From Campylobacterota bacterium (GTDB lineage Bacteria > Campylobacterota > Campylobacteria > Campylobacterales > Nitratiruptoraceae): 35,591 nucleotides of DNA. The stretch is from positions 1-35,591 of the forward strand of contig PUXX01000062.1 of assembly GCA_009659895.1 (NCBI GenBank), read 5' to 3'. The notes beneath the pieces are model-generated. The model had not been told where the DNA came from and did not search any database. It worked only from the letters and a program-made list of their open reading frames with translations. This document shows, in pieces, positions 8,615 through 16,021 of this stretch. Position 1 is the first letter of the stretch, and each line of letters opens with the position of its first letter. The translations under genes and the position numbers were made by a program.

Positions 8615-9313
8615 GTGTTGATCATCTACCAACCCCAAAAGGGCTACTGTTACAACAGTGATACGATCTTTTTATACCACTTCATCCGCTCCTTTGATAT
8701 CAAGGGAGAGGTATTAGATGTTGGGACCGGATCTGGGATATTGGCCCTTTTGGTGGCTAGAGACTTCCCGCAAGCTAGCGTGAGCGCCATAGAGCCTCAG
8801 GAGCGATTTGTGGAGTATGCACGTATCAATGCCAAGGCCAACAAAAAAGATATCACCATCTATCTGGGAGATTTTGTCCATATGGTCTTTGGCAAGAAGT
8901 TTGATTTTATTGTCTCAAATCCCCCTTTTTATCATAAAAATGTCCTCAGAAGCAAGGACAAGATGATCGACAAAGCCCGATATAGCGGTTTTTTGCCCTT
9001 AGATGAGTTCTTTAAGAAAGCCAGCTCCATTCTCAGTCCAAAGGGGATGCTAATTTTTTGCTATGACGCAAAGCAGATTATGGATATAATATCGAAATTG
9101 ACGCTGTATAAATTCAATCTAGAGCGGATGAAATTCGTCCATCCAAACGACCAGAAGGCTGCTACCCTGGTACTAGTAGCCGCCAAGAAGAGCTCAAAAT
9201 CTTTGTGCAAGATAGAGCCACCTTTGATTGTCTTTGAGAATGGACGCTACGCCAAACATACACAACAGATCTTTAAAGAGGTGGGAGTACATAGTATAAA
9301 ATGTCAGATCTAA
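8615..9313 (+). CDS. trmN6: TrmN6-like tRNA1(Val) adenine-37 N6-methyltransferase
   Basis: This is a class I SAM methyltransferase with motif I DVGTGSGILAL (35-45), an acidic residue closing the SAM site (AIEPQ, 59-63) and NPPF (102-105), the signature of N6-adenine methylation. The N-terminal YQPQKGYCYNSDTIFLYHF is characteristic of the YfiC/TrmN6 group, which methylates A37 of tRNA1(Val). No ATG is available. GTG at 8615 lies 2 bases after AAGGAGG and TTG at 8618 lies 5 bases after it, so either could be the start. The end overlaps the next gene by 13 bases. Confidence 0.82.
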   Translation: MLIIYQPQKGYCYNSDTIFLYHFIRSFDIKGEVLDVGTGSGILALLVARDFPQASVSAIEPQERFVEYARINAKANKKDITIYLGDFVHMVFGKKFDFIVSNPPFYHKNVLRSKDKMIDKARYSGFLPLDEFFKKASSILSPKGMLIFCYDAKQIMDIISKLTLYKFNLERMKFVHPNDQKAATLVLVAAKKSSKSLCKIEPPLIVFENGRYAKHTQQIFKEVGVHSIKCQI

Positions 9314-9675
9314 TCACAAAAGAGGGATTCGATTTCGCCTTCGATCCTGGGATGTGCGCTAGCTGTGAGGGGAACTGCTGTCGAGGGGAAAGTGGCTATA
9401 TATGGGTAACGAAAAGTGAGATCGAGCAGATCGCACGCTTTTTGGGGATCACATCCCAGCACCTCATCCAAAACTATCTCAAAAAGGTGGGCTATCGCTA
9501 TACTATCAAGGAGATCAAGAGGGAAGGGGAGTATTTTTGTCTCTTTTTTGACAAAGGGTGTCAGATCTATCCCGTACGTCCCGCACAGTGTCGCAGTTAT
9601 CCATTTTGGGACCATTTCAAAAACAACAAAGAAGAGGTATGCAAAGAATGCAAAGGTATCTTGCCCCTATCGTAG
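9301..9675 (+). CDS. YkgJ-family cysteine-cluster protein
   Basis: A 124-residue protein of the YkgJ/CxxCxxxCC family, thought to bind Zn or an Fe-S cluster. The motif CASCEGNCC places cysteines at 19, 22, 26 and 27. Further cysteines are at 80, 87 and 97 (CQIYPVRPAQCRSYPFW, the family's second block) and a C-terminal CKEC at 114-117. The biochemical role of the family is not settled. It overlaps trmN6, and its last 28 bases overlap the start of the TPR lipoprotein gene in another frame. Confidence 0.88.
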   Translation: MSDLITKEGFDFAFDPGMCASCEGNCCRGESGYIWVTKSEIEQIARFLGITSQHLIQNYLKKVGYRYTIKEIKREGEYFCLFFDKGCQIYPVRPAQCRSYPFWDHFKNNKEEVCKECKGILPLS

Positions 9676-10910
9676 TGGCTGCTTTGCTTTTGACAGGCTG
9701 TAGCCATAAAACTCCCACTCCAAAAAGTGACGCCAAGATCAACGCTTTGCTTATTAAAGCTACCTTTTTGGAGGGTGAGGGCTACTATCAAGAGGCTGCT
9801 AGACTCTACGAAAAACTCTATACGATGAGTGGGTCTTTGGAGATCTTAAAACGAAGCGTCGCTGACTATATTAGAGCAAAAGAGTTCGACAAGGCGATGG
9901 CGCTTGTCCAGGAGGCTTTGAAAAAAGAGCCCAAAAATAGCTCTTTGTTGCAGCTGGCTGCTTCTTTGTATCTGGCCAAAGGCGAGCCTCAAAAGGCTCT
10001 TGAGGCTATCAAAAGGGCTCTTGAATATGACAAAAGCGCGAAAAACTATGAATATCTAGCCTCCATCTATCTAGCCCAGAAGCGCTACGATCTGGCCTTG
10101 AAGTATTACAAGAGCGCCTATGCCATCAATCCCTCCATCCACAACGTCAACACCATCGCCTATATCATGTACTTCTATCTTGACAAAAAAGAGGAGGCCA
10201 TCGCCTATTTGGAGACACATACCAGGATCTATGGCTGTCAAAAGGAGGTCTGTAAGACACTGATCTCTTTGTACAGTCTCCAAAACAACATCGACGGGCT
10301 CCTCTCAGTCTACAAAAGACTCTATCAGACCTACAAAGAGGAAGAGTATCTACGAAAAATCGTGGAGCTCTATTTATACAAAAAAGAGTATTCCAAGGCG
10401 ATAGAGTGGGCAAAAGAGCTAGACGACGATGAGTATATGCTCGATCTGTACAAGATCGCTAGAGACTACAAGAAAGCCTACGAATACGCCATGAGGCTCT
10501 ATCGCCAGACAAAAGATCCCAAATATCTGGCGCAAGCGGCTATCTTTGAGTATGAAGGAGCCAGTCACAAAGATCCCAAATTGGTCGAAGATGTGGCAAA
10601 GAAGCTGGAGCTTGCCATCAAGACCCTCGATGATCCCGTATATCTCAACTATCTTGGCTATCTCTATATCGATCATGATCTCAATATAAAGCGAGGTGTG
10701 GAACTGGTGAAGAAGGCTTTGGAATATGAGCCCGACTCCCCATACTATCTAGACTCCTTGGCCTGGGGCTACTATAAGCTAGGAAGATGTCAAGAGGCTT
10801 TGAGAGTGATCAAGAGGGTCTACTATGAGCTGGGATTAAAAGATAGCGAGATACAATTGCATCTAACAAAGATACGTCAATGCGCAAAGGATAGGAATGA
10901 TGCTAGATGA
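9648..10910 (+). CDS. TPR-repeat lipoprotein
   Basis: A predicted lipoprotein of 420 residues. From the ATG at 9648 the signal peptide is [18 protein letters not shown] with lipobox LLTGC and Cys18 as the lipidation site. An ATG at 9639 is also possible, but the GAAGAGG box leaves it only 1 base of spacing. The rest is a chain of TPR-like helical hairpins (for example [20 protein letters not shown] and [20 protein letters not shown]), ending with [20 protein letters not shown]. Such proteins scaffold envelope complexes; the partner is unknown. It overlaps trpC by 14 bases. Confidence 0.88.
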   Translation: MQRYLAPIVVAALLLTGCSHKTPTPKSDAKINALLIKATFLEGEGYYQEAARLYEKLYTMSGSLEILKRSVADYIRAKEFDKAMALVQEALKKEPKNSSLLQLAASLYLAKGEPQKALEAIKRALEYDKSAKNYEYLASIYLAQKRYDLALKYYKSAYAINPSIHNVNTIAYIMYFYLDKKEEAIAYLETHTRIYGCQKEVCKTLISLYSLQNNIDGLLSVYKRLYQTYKEEEYLRKIVELYLYKKEYSKAIEWAKELDDDEYMLDLYKIARDYKKAYEYAMRLYRQTKDPKYLAQAAIFEYEGASHKDPKLVEDVAKKLELAIKTLDDPVYLNYLGYLYIDHDLNIKRGVELVKKALEYEPDSPYYLDSLAWGYYKLGRCQEALRVIKRVYYELGLKDSEIQLHLTKIRQCAKDRNDAR

Positions 10911-11688
10911 GATCATCAAAAAGACAAAAGAGGAAGTAGAAAAAAGAAAAAAGGATTTTCCTCTGGAGTGGCTTGGGCGTAGCCTGGCCTACAACCCCTT
11001 CGTCCCAAGACCTGTGGAAGATGCTCTAAGAAGCACGCCCGATGATCCGTACAAGATCATCGCCGAGGTCAAGAAGGCCAGCCCAAGCAAGGGAGTGATC
11101 AAAGAGGATTTCGACCCTGTGGCTATCGCCAAGGCCTACCATGAGGGTGGAGCCAATGCGGTCTCTGTTTTGACGGAGCCATTCTTTTTCCAAGGAGATA
11201 TCGAATATCTCACCCAAATTCGACGCTATGTCCCGATGCCGCTTCTTCGAAAAGACTTCATCATCGACAAATATCAGCTAGTAGAGGCTTTGGTCTATGG
11301 GGCCGACTTTGTCTTGCTCATCGCAAAGGCGCTTAGCCGAAAGGAGCTCAAGGAGCTTTTGGAGTATACATGGCATCTGGGGATGGAGGCTTTGGTGGAG
11401 ATTCATGACAAAAAAGATCTTATCAAGGCGATTTTTGCTGGAGCCAATATTATTGGCATCAATCATCGGGATCTAGAAACCTTCAAGATCGATCTAGGCT
11501 TGAGTGAGAAGCTGGTACCATTGATCCCCAAAGGCAAGATCATCGTCGCAGAAAGCGGGATCGGCTCACACGATCAGATCCGCCATCTACATGAAATAGG
11601 AGTCGATGCATTTTTGATAGGGGAGCATCTCATGCGTCAAGAGGATATCCCAAGAGAGCTCAGAAGACTCAAGGGGCTGGAAGATTAA
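10897..11688 (+). CDS. trpC: Indole-3-glycerol phosphate synthase
   Basis: TrpC closes the indole ring in tryptophan synthesis, forming indole-3-glycerol phosphate from carboxyphenylamino-deoxyribulose phosphate. The TIM-barrel motifs are present: [13 protein letters not shown] (Glu57, Lys59), [23 protein letters not shown] (Lys119), [10 protein letters not shown] and AESGI. It is a stand-alone enzyme of 263 residues, not fused to TrpF. The ATG at 10897 has AAAGGA 5 bases upstream. It sits at the end of the trmN6-YkgJ-TPR run, away from other trp genes, so trp genes are at least partly scattered here. It converges with a GatB/YqeY gene, overlapping by 4 bases. Confidence 0.96.
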   Translation: MMLDEIIKKTKEEVEKRKKDFPLEWLGRSLAYNPFVPRPVEDALRSTPDDPYKIIAEVKKASPSKGVIKEDFDPVAIAKAYHEGGANAVSVLTEPFFFQGDIEYLTQIRRYVPMPLLRKDFIIDKYQLVEALVYGADFVLLIAKALSRKELKELLEYTWHLGMEALVEIHDKKDLIKAIFAGANIIGINHRDLETFKIDLGLSEKLVPLIPKGKIIVAESGIGSHDQIRHLHEIGVDAFLIGEHLMRQEDIPRELRRLKGLED

Positions 11689-12128
11689 GTAAGAATTTTT
11701 CTTACAGTCAGATTGATCCTCTTGCCATCGGCTCTGCCTGCCAGCTCCTTTGTGGCCACGCCCATCACCTTGCCTATATCTTTCATGGAGGTGGCACCTA
11801 CCTGGGTTATGATTCTTCTTAGCTCCGCTTCTAGCTCATCATCGCTGAGCTGCTTAGGCAGATAGTTTTTGAGAAGTTCGGCCTCTTTGATCTCTTTTTC
11901 ATAGAGATCTTCTCTGCCTCCTGTTTTGTACTGAGCTGCTGCCTCTTCACGCTGCTTGACACTTTTTTGGATGATTTTGACGATATCCTCGTCGCTGAGC
12001 TCTTTTCTAGTATCCACCTCCACCTGCTTAATGGCGCTCATCAAAAATCGTATCGTATCTCTTTTGAAGGTATCTTTCGCCTTCATCGCCTCTTTGAGAT
12101 CTTGTTGAAGTTTTTGCTTGAGATCCAT
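11685..12128 (-). CDS. GatB/YqeY domain protein
   Basis: A 147-residue protein of the YqeY family, related to the tail domain of the GatB amidotransferase subunit and thought to bind tRNA; its exact role is unknown. Family features are [19 protein letters not shown], the charged helix [16 protein letters not shown] and the C-terminal [23 protein letters not shown]. The ATG at 12128 is chosen because GAAGGAGT lies 5 bases before it; codons further upstream are non-coding. A TATAAT box on the minus strand (12151-12156) could drive it. Confidence 0.92.
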   Translation of the reverse strand: MDLKQKLQQDLKEAMKAKDTFKRDTIRFLMSAIKQVEVDTRKELSDEDIVKIIQKSVKQREEAAAQYKTGGREDLYEKEIKEAELLKNYLPKQLSDDELEAELRRIITQVGATSMKDIGKVMGVATKELAGRADGKRINLTVRKILT

Positions 12129-12150
12129 GTCTACTCCTTCATTTTTCGAA

Positions 12151-12216
12151 ATTATATCGAAAATAAGCATAAATTATTTTGTGCTTAATTTTCAAAAAAG
12201 ATTAATATGATAAAAT
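12151..12216. promoter_or_regulatory. Divergent promoters for yqeY-like gene and dksA
   Basis: The 115-base gap is very AT-rich. TATAAT on the minus strand (12151-12156) lies 23 bases before the YqeY-like start. TATGATAAAAT on the plus strand (12206-12216) lies 27 bases before dksA, whose ribosome binding site is within GAGGTAAGG. No operator-like repeats were noticed. Confidence 0.5.
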
Positions 12217-12243
12217 TTCCCAAAATTTTAGAAGAGGTAAGGT

Positions 12244-12588
12244 ATGGATATAGCCTATTTCAAACAGCTTTTGATAGAGCGTCGTGCCCAAATCATCAAG
12301 AATCTAGACGCTACGAAGATGGAGATGGAGGGGCTTAAGGATGTGGAGGTCAATGACGATGGAGACTATGCCTCTTTGTGTACCGACAATATGATCGAAG
12401 AGGCGATCCAGCAGCAGCAGCAAAGAGAGCTAGAGGAGATCGAGTACGCTCTAAAAAAGATAGAGCAGGGTGAATATGGGATCTGTGAAATGTGTGGAGA
12501 GCCCATCAAGCCCTTGCGTCTTAAGATCAAGCCCTTTGCCAAGTACTGTATCGTGTGTCGTGAGATCGTGGAGAAAGAACCCCATTGA
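12244..12588 (+). CDS. dksA: DksA/TraR-family RNA polymerase-binding regulator
   Basis: DksA enters the secondary channel of RNA polymerase and, with ppGpp, adjusts stable-RNA and biosynthetic promoters. The 114-residue protein has a coiled coil whose tip carries Asp38, Asp41 and Ala43, the DxxDxA motif needed for activity. A four-cysteine zinc finger (Cys81, Cys84, Cys102, Cys105) follows. It is shorter than E. coli DksA (151), lacking the N-terminal extension. Its stop overlaps the next small gene by TGATG. Confidence 0.9.
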   Translation: MDIAYFKQLLIERRAQIIKNLDATKMEMEGLKDVEVNDDGDYASLCTDNMIEEAIQQQQQRELEEIEYALKKIEQGEYGICEMCGEPIKPLRLKIKPFAKYCIVCREIVEKEPH

Positions 12589-12839
12589 TGGAATTTGAGG
12601 GGATCGACTTAAAAAGAGTTGTCAATATCTATCCCTGTGTCGTCGTCAGGCATGGCGAAGAGACGACGACCATCTCCTTTGAGTGGTTTGACGAAAATAG
12701 CCAAAACGTTGAGAAAGTAGGGTATGGTCTTATTTTCATAGGTGTGGATGGAGACAAAAGGGAGCTTTTCTTCTCCACGTATGAAAAGATGCTAGAAGCA
12801 ATGGAGGAGATAGCCTCAAAGCTCCAGCAGCCTCAGTAA
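12588..12839 (+). CDS. Small conserved-looking protein of unknown function
   Basis: An 83-residue protein I do not recognise. The ATG at 12588 forms a TGATG overlap with the dksA stop; a TTG one codon earlier is less likely. It alternates beta-like stretches (RVVNIYPCVVVRHG, TTISFEWF, VGYGLIFIGVDGDK, ELFFSTYEKM) and ends with an amphipathic helix (LEAMEEIASKL), so it looks like a small folded alpha/beta domain without membrane helices. Coupling to dksA suggests joint expression. It converges with the chorismate mutase gene, overlapping by 7 bases. Confidence 0.72.
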   Translation: MEFEGIDLKRVVNIYPCVVVRHGEETTTISFEWFDENSQNVEKVGYGLIFIGVDGDKRELFFSTYEKMLEAMEEIASKLQQPQ

Positions 12840-13132
12840 GCGCCGCCGTTTTTGAACTCCTCGATCTCCATCTCCACCATCTTGTCGATCAGGATCTTGA
12901 AAATGTCGGCCACGAGGTTTGGTGAAATTCCCAAAGTGGCTGCAAGGTGGCGCACATGATTGAGGACATCGTTGATCCGCTCATCACTTTTGATCTCCTC
13001 GACGCTCTCTTTGAAACGGGCCGCTTGTTTGACATATTTGCTTCGTTTGGCGATTAGCTTGACGATCTCCTCATCGATCTTGTCTATTTCGCTTCGGACC
13101 TCTTCTAGGCTTGAGCACTCTTTGATATCCAC
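12833..13132 (-). CDS. Monofunctional chorismate mutase-like protein (AroQ fold)
   Basis: A 99-residue all-helical protein of the AroQ chorismate mutase family (PF01817). The first helix, VRSEIDKIDEEIVKLIAKRSKYVKQ (about 12-36), carries the family pattern with Arg13 and Arg30 as likely substrate-contact residues, followed by AARFKES with Lys41. The start is GTG at 13132 with GAAGGAG 5 bases upstream. It is not fused to prephenate dehydratase. YVKQAARFK also resembles isochorismate pyruvate lyases (PchB), so the substrate could be isochorismate. It is 15 bases downstream of xerH, probably on the same transcript, with no functional link. Confidence 0.82.
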   Translation of the reverse strand: MDIKECSSLEEVRSEIDKIDEEIVKLIAKRSKYVKQAARFKESVEEIKSDERINDVLNHVRHLAATLGISPNLVADIFKILIDKMVEMEIEEFKNGGAY

Positions 13133-13147
13133 GATTTCTCCTTCATA

Positions 13148-14200
13148 TTAATTCATATCATCCATGACACTTGCCGCTTTTTTGAGCCTCTCTTTGTCAA
13201 AATGGGTATAGATCCTAGAGGTATCCAGGCTGGCGTGGCCTAGCGCTTCTTGGACTAGGACTAGATCTTTGCTTTTGTTGTAGAGGAGGGTGGCGAAGGT
13301 ATGGCGAAGCATATGGGCACCGTTTTTTTCCTTGCGAATGCCGGCGCTCTTTAGGATCTGCTCGACGATCCTGCTCACATAGGCTTGGGTGAGGGGAGCC
13401 CCTTTTTTATTGCAAAAGAGCAGATCTTCTTCGCATCGCCTTTTGACCATCCACTCCTCTAAATCATTTTTGATATGTTTGGATTTTATCATAACTACTC
13501 TTATTTTATTCCCTTTTCCCGTTATTTTGAGAAGATAGACATCATCTTGTGGTTCAATGTCTTTGAGCCGTAGATGGATCGCTTCGCTTACCCGTATGCC
13601 CGTATAGAGTATGAGTTTGATCAAGGCTTTGTTTCTAGCGGCTACATCACTGCGAAAAGGGTAGGTGTCGATGGCGCGCAAAAAGGCTTTGATCTCCTCT
13701 TCGTTCATAAATACCGGAAGTTTTTGGCCAGCTTTGCCTTTGAGGCCGGCCCAATTCTTGAGCTCTATATCGAAATGGTGGCCGTCCTCATTGTTTTTGT
13801 CTATATATTTGAAAAAGTTTATCATGGCTATGCGATAGTTCTTTTTTGTAGCGTCACTCAGACCGCCGGTGGTGGAAGCCAAAAAGTCGATGATGAGCTC
13901 TTCGTCGATCTCTTCCATGGAGGCCACACCGTAGCGGCACAAAAAGCTATAGAGCTTCTCCAGGGGTTTGTAGTAGGTATTGATGCCGATGAGTCCGGCA
14001 TTTCTGGCTCTCTTTGCCAATTGTGTGAGCTCATTTATTGAGCTCGTGCCCAAGGAGAGCTTTTGGATCACGTCAAAAAGCTCCTCCTGATCCTTGAGCT
14101 GTCTGTTTGAGAGTGATGTGAGTTTGTAGCGCATGTAGCGCTCCATCCAAAAGCGCAGCGTATCGCAAAAGGACTCTTTGAAATTGAGAGGATATTTCAT
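13148..14200 (-). CDS. xerH: XerH-type tyrosine recombinase (chromosome dimer resolution)
   Basis: XerH is the single Xer recombinase of Campylobacterota; it resolves chromosome dimers at a dif site. The 350-residue product has the N-terminal arm-binding domain (RNAGLIGINTYYKPL, LSDATKKNYRIAMINFF) and a full catalytic set: Arg203 (TGIRVSE), Lys229 (GKGNK), His296 and Arg299 (AHMLRH), His322 (LGHAS) and nucleophile Tyr331 (SRIYTHF). NGAHMLRHTFATLLY and KDLVLVQEALGHASL match my memory of Campylobacter XerH closely. I chose ATG 14200 (MKYPLNFKES), with AGGAGT 4 bases upstream. The frame is open further up, but that stretch contains promoter and dif-like sequence. Confidence 0.95.
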   Translation of the reverse strand: MKYPLNFKESFCDTLRFWMERYMRYKLTSLSNRQLKDQEELFDVIQKLSLGTSSINELTQLAKRARNAGLIGINTYYKPLEKLYSFLCRYGVASMEEIDEELIIDFLASTTGGLSDATKKNYRIAMINFFKYIDKNNEDGHHFDIELKNWAGLKGKAGQKLPVFMNEEEIKAFLRAIDTYPFRSDVAARNKALIKLILYTGIRVSEAIHLRLKDIEPQDDVYLLKITGKGNKIRVVMIKSKHIKNDLEEWMVKRRCEEDLLFCNKKGAPLTQAYVSRIVEQILKSAGIRKEKNGAHMLRHTFATLLYNKSKDLVLVQEALGHASLDTSRIYTHFDKERLKKAASVMDDMN

Positions 14201-14226
14201 CGACACTCCTGTTTGTATTGAAAAGT

Positions 14227-14255
14227 ACGATACCATCTTTTGGCGCTTATGTAAA
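14227..14255 (-). promoter_or_regulatory. Candidate xerH promoter
   Basis: Reading the minus strand, TTTACA (14250-14255, five of six bases of the -35 consensus), a 17-base spacer and TATCGT (14227-14232, four of six of the -10 consensus) precede the xerH ATG by 26 bases. It lies between the start codon and the dif-like inverted repeat. Recombinase bound at the repeat would sit upstream of, not on, the promoter. Confidence 0.4.
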
Positions 14256-14282
14256 GATTCGATCGGTAAAATTGATTTAGTA

Positions 14283-14302
14283 TTGAAAACTATAATTTTC
14301 AA
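14283..14302. other. dif-like Xer recombination site (candidate difH)
   Basis: A perfect 7-6-7 inverted repeat, TTGAAAA-CTATAA-TTTTCAA, lies 82 bases upstream of the xerH start. Two inverted half-sites around a 6-base asymmetric centre is the architecture of Xer target sites. The arms extend imperfectly outwards: AGTATTGAAAA on the left against AGTTTGAAAA on the complementary right, with one base inserted. In Campylobacterota the site is often near xerH (recalled). The alternative is a chance palindrome in AT-rich promoter DNA, as CTATAAT also resembles a -10 box. Confidence 0.55.
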
Positions 14303-14348
14303 ACTTTCATTTTTTTAGCGATGATACCCTTTTGATCTTTTCGTAAGT

Positions 14349-14437
14349 GAACTTGTGTTAATATTGAGATGAACAAACGTTAATATCTTGTCGTTGTAAT
14401 TGTGAACGGTTGTTAACTTTAATGTGAACAGTCGTTC
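14349..14437. promoter_or_regulatory. Four-copy operator array upstream of the tetR gene
   Basis: Four 12-base sites of the form GAAC-N4-GTT(A/C) occur in one orientation: 14349-14360 GAACTTGTGTTA, 14371-14382 GAACAAACGTTA, 14404-14415 GAACGGTTGTTA and 14426-14437 GAACAGTCGTTC. The last is a perfect inverted repeat. Centres are 22, 33 and 22 bases apart, close to whole helical turns, so all face the same side of the DNA. A possible promoter (TTGTAA 14394-14399, 18-base spacer, TTTAAT 14418-14423) overlaps the two right-hand copies. Autorepression by the downstream TetR protein is the natural reading; that is inference. Confidence 0.72.
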
Positions 14438-14457
14438 TTTTCTTTGGTGGAGGTCCC

Positions 14458-15075
14458 ATGAATTCGACACTTTCTAAAAACAGATCGACAAAAGAGAAGA
14501 TCTTGGATGCCGCTATGGATCTGATGGCTCAGTATGGTTATAATGGAGCCTCAATGAGAAAAATAGCCAAGATCGTGGGAATCAGAGAGAGTGCTATCTA
14601 CAACCATTTTAAAAACAAAGAGGAGATCTATGCCCACATTTTACAAAATCTCTTCTCTACTCCCTTTGATGACTTTTTTGAAAAGAAGCCTCCTGAGGAG
14701 TTTGCAAAAAGAGGCAGAAGATACTTGATGGAGTATGTGGCTACCTTCAAGCTCTTGGCTTTTGATCCTAAAAACGAGAAGCTTTTTCGTATCATTATGC
14801 AAGAGCTCATGCAAAATCATACCGTACGAGAGCGGTTTTTAAAGGCCTTTTACGAAGAGAATATCAAAAAGCTCTCAAATGCCTTTTTTGTAATGATGCA
14901 AGAAAATCTTATCCGCTCCGCAGATCCGATCCTCATGGCCCAGGAGTTCTTCGCTCCCCTTTTGTACTATAGGATCCAAATCACTCTCCTTCGTCTTGAG
15001 AACCGCCCTACCTCATCGCTCTCCACTGTCTTTGAAAAGCATGTCGATTTTTTCTGGGAAGGGGTGGCCCTATGA
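14458..15075 (+). CDS. TetR-family transcriptional regulator
   Basis: A 205-residue repressor-type protein. The N-terminal TetR DNA-binding domain is clear: TKEKILDAAMDLMAQYGYNGASMRKIAKIVGIRESAIYNHFKNKEEI (about residues 11-57). The rest is a helical ligand or dimerisation domain with no recognisable subfamily signature. The ATG at 14458 has GGTGGAGG upstream. The four repeated operators just before the gene suggest autoregulation. Neither neighbour, xerH or the SAM methyltransferase, suggests a target pathway. The operator pattern loosely recalls fatty-acid-responsive TetR proteins such as DesT (from memory), so a lipid ligand is one guess; an efflux regulator is another. Confidence 0.92.
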   Translation: MNSTLSKNRSTKEKILDAAMDLMAQYGYNGASMRKIAKIVGIRESAIYNHFKNKEEIYAHILQNLFSTPFDDFFEKKPPEEFAKRGRRYLMEYVATFKLLAFDPKNEKLFRIIMQELMQNHTVRERFLKAFYEENIKKLSNAFFVMMQENLIRSADPILMAQEFFAPLLYYRIQITLLRLENRPTSSLSTVFEKHVDFFWEGVAL

Positions 15076-15555
15076 TTTTTGGGCTACCAGGAGCGCTTTG
15101 GTCTTAAAAAGTTCATAATGTAAAATCTCTAGCTCCAAAAACTCTTGCAAGAGTTCGTTTTTTGCCAGTCTGTATTGTGGATTGATTTTGGAGTGGTAGG
15201 TAAAGGTCTCATAGATAAGGATCCCTTGGGGCTTGAGGGATTTGATGATCTTGGGGTGGATGGATCGAAGCAAAAAATTGAAACAGACAATAAGATCGTA
15301 TTCGCCAAAAAGAAACTCCTCTATATTGCAGCAAAAGGTTGTCACTCCCCTGCTTTTAGCCTTTGATAGAGCTATCTTTGAGATATCGACACACTCGACC
15401 TCAAATCCTTTTGAGGCCAAAAACTTTGCATTTTGTCCCATACCGCAGGCGATGTCCAAAGCTTTACCCCTCTTGGCCAGATGGTAGAACCGCTTGAGGT
15501 GTTCGTTGACTTCGGGTAAAGATGCGTGGAGGTACTTTTTATCCCACTTGTTCAA
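15070..15555 (-). CDS. Class I SAM-dependent methyltransferase
   Basis: A 161-residue methyltransferase, small for the class and similar in plan to TehB-like enzymes. Motif I is KALDIACGMGQNAKFLASKG (about 31-50), motif II VECVDIS, and the post-motif region YDLIVCFNFLLR and LKPQGILIYETF. The N-terminus WDKKY is common in this group. The substrate is unknown. The start is TTG at 15555, inside the end of the upstream gene (17-base overlap), so translation is likely coupled. It converges with tetR and overlaps its end by 6 bases. Confidence 0.85.
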   Translation of the reverse strand: MNKWDKKYLHASLPEVNEHLKRFYHLAKRGKALDIACGMGQNAKFLASKGFEVECVDISKIALSKAKSRGVTTFCCNIEEFLFGEYDLIVCFNFLLRSIHPKIIKSLKPQGILIYETFTYHSKINPQYRLAKNELLQEFLELEILHYELFKTKALLVAQKS

Positions 15556-15958
15556 ATCTTTTTACCATCCTTTCATAGTGCTCAAGATTCAAGAAGGCCT
15601 TCTCAAACCGCCACCGGATGATAAACTCCCCTATCTTTTTGATGAGCCCTTCTTGCAAGGTGTCGCTCTTGCCAAAATAGCGCAGATTGATATTTTTTGA
15701 GCCTCTTTCTTCTTTGAGGATAGCTATCATCTGGACATATCTATTGGGCTGGATCTGGCAGAGTCGCTCCTCTTGGAGCCATATACCAGTGACGTTGATG
15801 GCGCCAAAATCGAAGATCCGCTCAAAACTCTCCACCTTCTTATGTAGCTCAAGCTCCTCAAAAAGCTCTTTGAGTCTTATTTTGTTCTCTTTGCGCCTTT
15901 TCTCCAGTGAGACAAGATTTTGCAGGAGTTGATCCAGCTTCTTCAGACTCTCCATCAT
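15539..15958 (-). CDS. Protein of unknown function
   Basis: A 139-residue protein I do not recognise. The N-terminal third is a charged coiled-coil-like helix (about 3-40, LKKLDQLLQNLVSLEKRRKENKIRLKELFEELE). A beta-rich middle (FDFGAINVTGIWLQEE, RYVQMIAILKEE, NINLRYFG) and a C-terminal basic helix follow. No membrane helix or catalytic motif is visible. Two adjacent ATG codons (15958 and 15955) follow AAAGGTGG. It is coupled to the downstream methyltransferase gene. Confidence 0.72.
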   Translation of the reverse strand: MMESLKKLDQLLQNLVSLEKRRKENKIRLKELFEELELHKKVESFERIFDFGAINVTGIWLQEERLCQIQPNRYVQMIAILKEERGSKNINLRYFGKSDTLQEGLIKKIGEFIIRWRFEKAFLNLEHYERMVKRFEQVG

Positions 15959-15966
15959 CCACCTTT

Positions 15967-16001
15967 ATATTAGCTAATATCAAAAGTATTTTAGTTATAA
16001 T
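15967..16001. promoter_or_regulatory. murA: murA promoter and a 14-base palindrome in a divergent gap
   Basis: In the 63-base gap between the unknown protein gene and murA, TATAAT (15996-16001) is a good -10 box for murA, whose start follows GGTTAGG. ATATTAGCTAATAT (15967-15980) is a perfect 14-base palindrome 9 bases before the start codon of the minus-strand gene. It could be an operator or part of that gene's promoter. Confidence 0.45.
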
Positions 16002-16021
16002 TTCTTTAAAAAAGGGTTAGG

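Noticed and set aside
11689-11705. A 7-base stem with 3-base loop (GTAAGAA/TTCTTAC) at the trpC-yqeY convergence, considered as a terminator.
   Set aside because: It lies at the 3' end of the YqeY coding region, is AT-rich and has no following T tract; too weak to call.
14201-14302. An N-terminal extension of XerH by 34 residues.
   Set aside because: The extension crosses the likely promoter and dif-like repeat, and the ATG at 14200 has a good AGGAGT site and gives the N-terminus expected of XerH.
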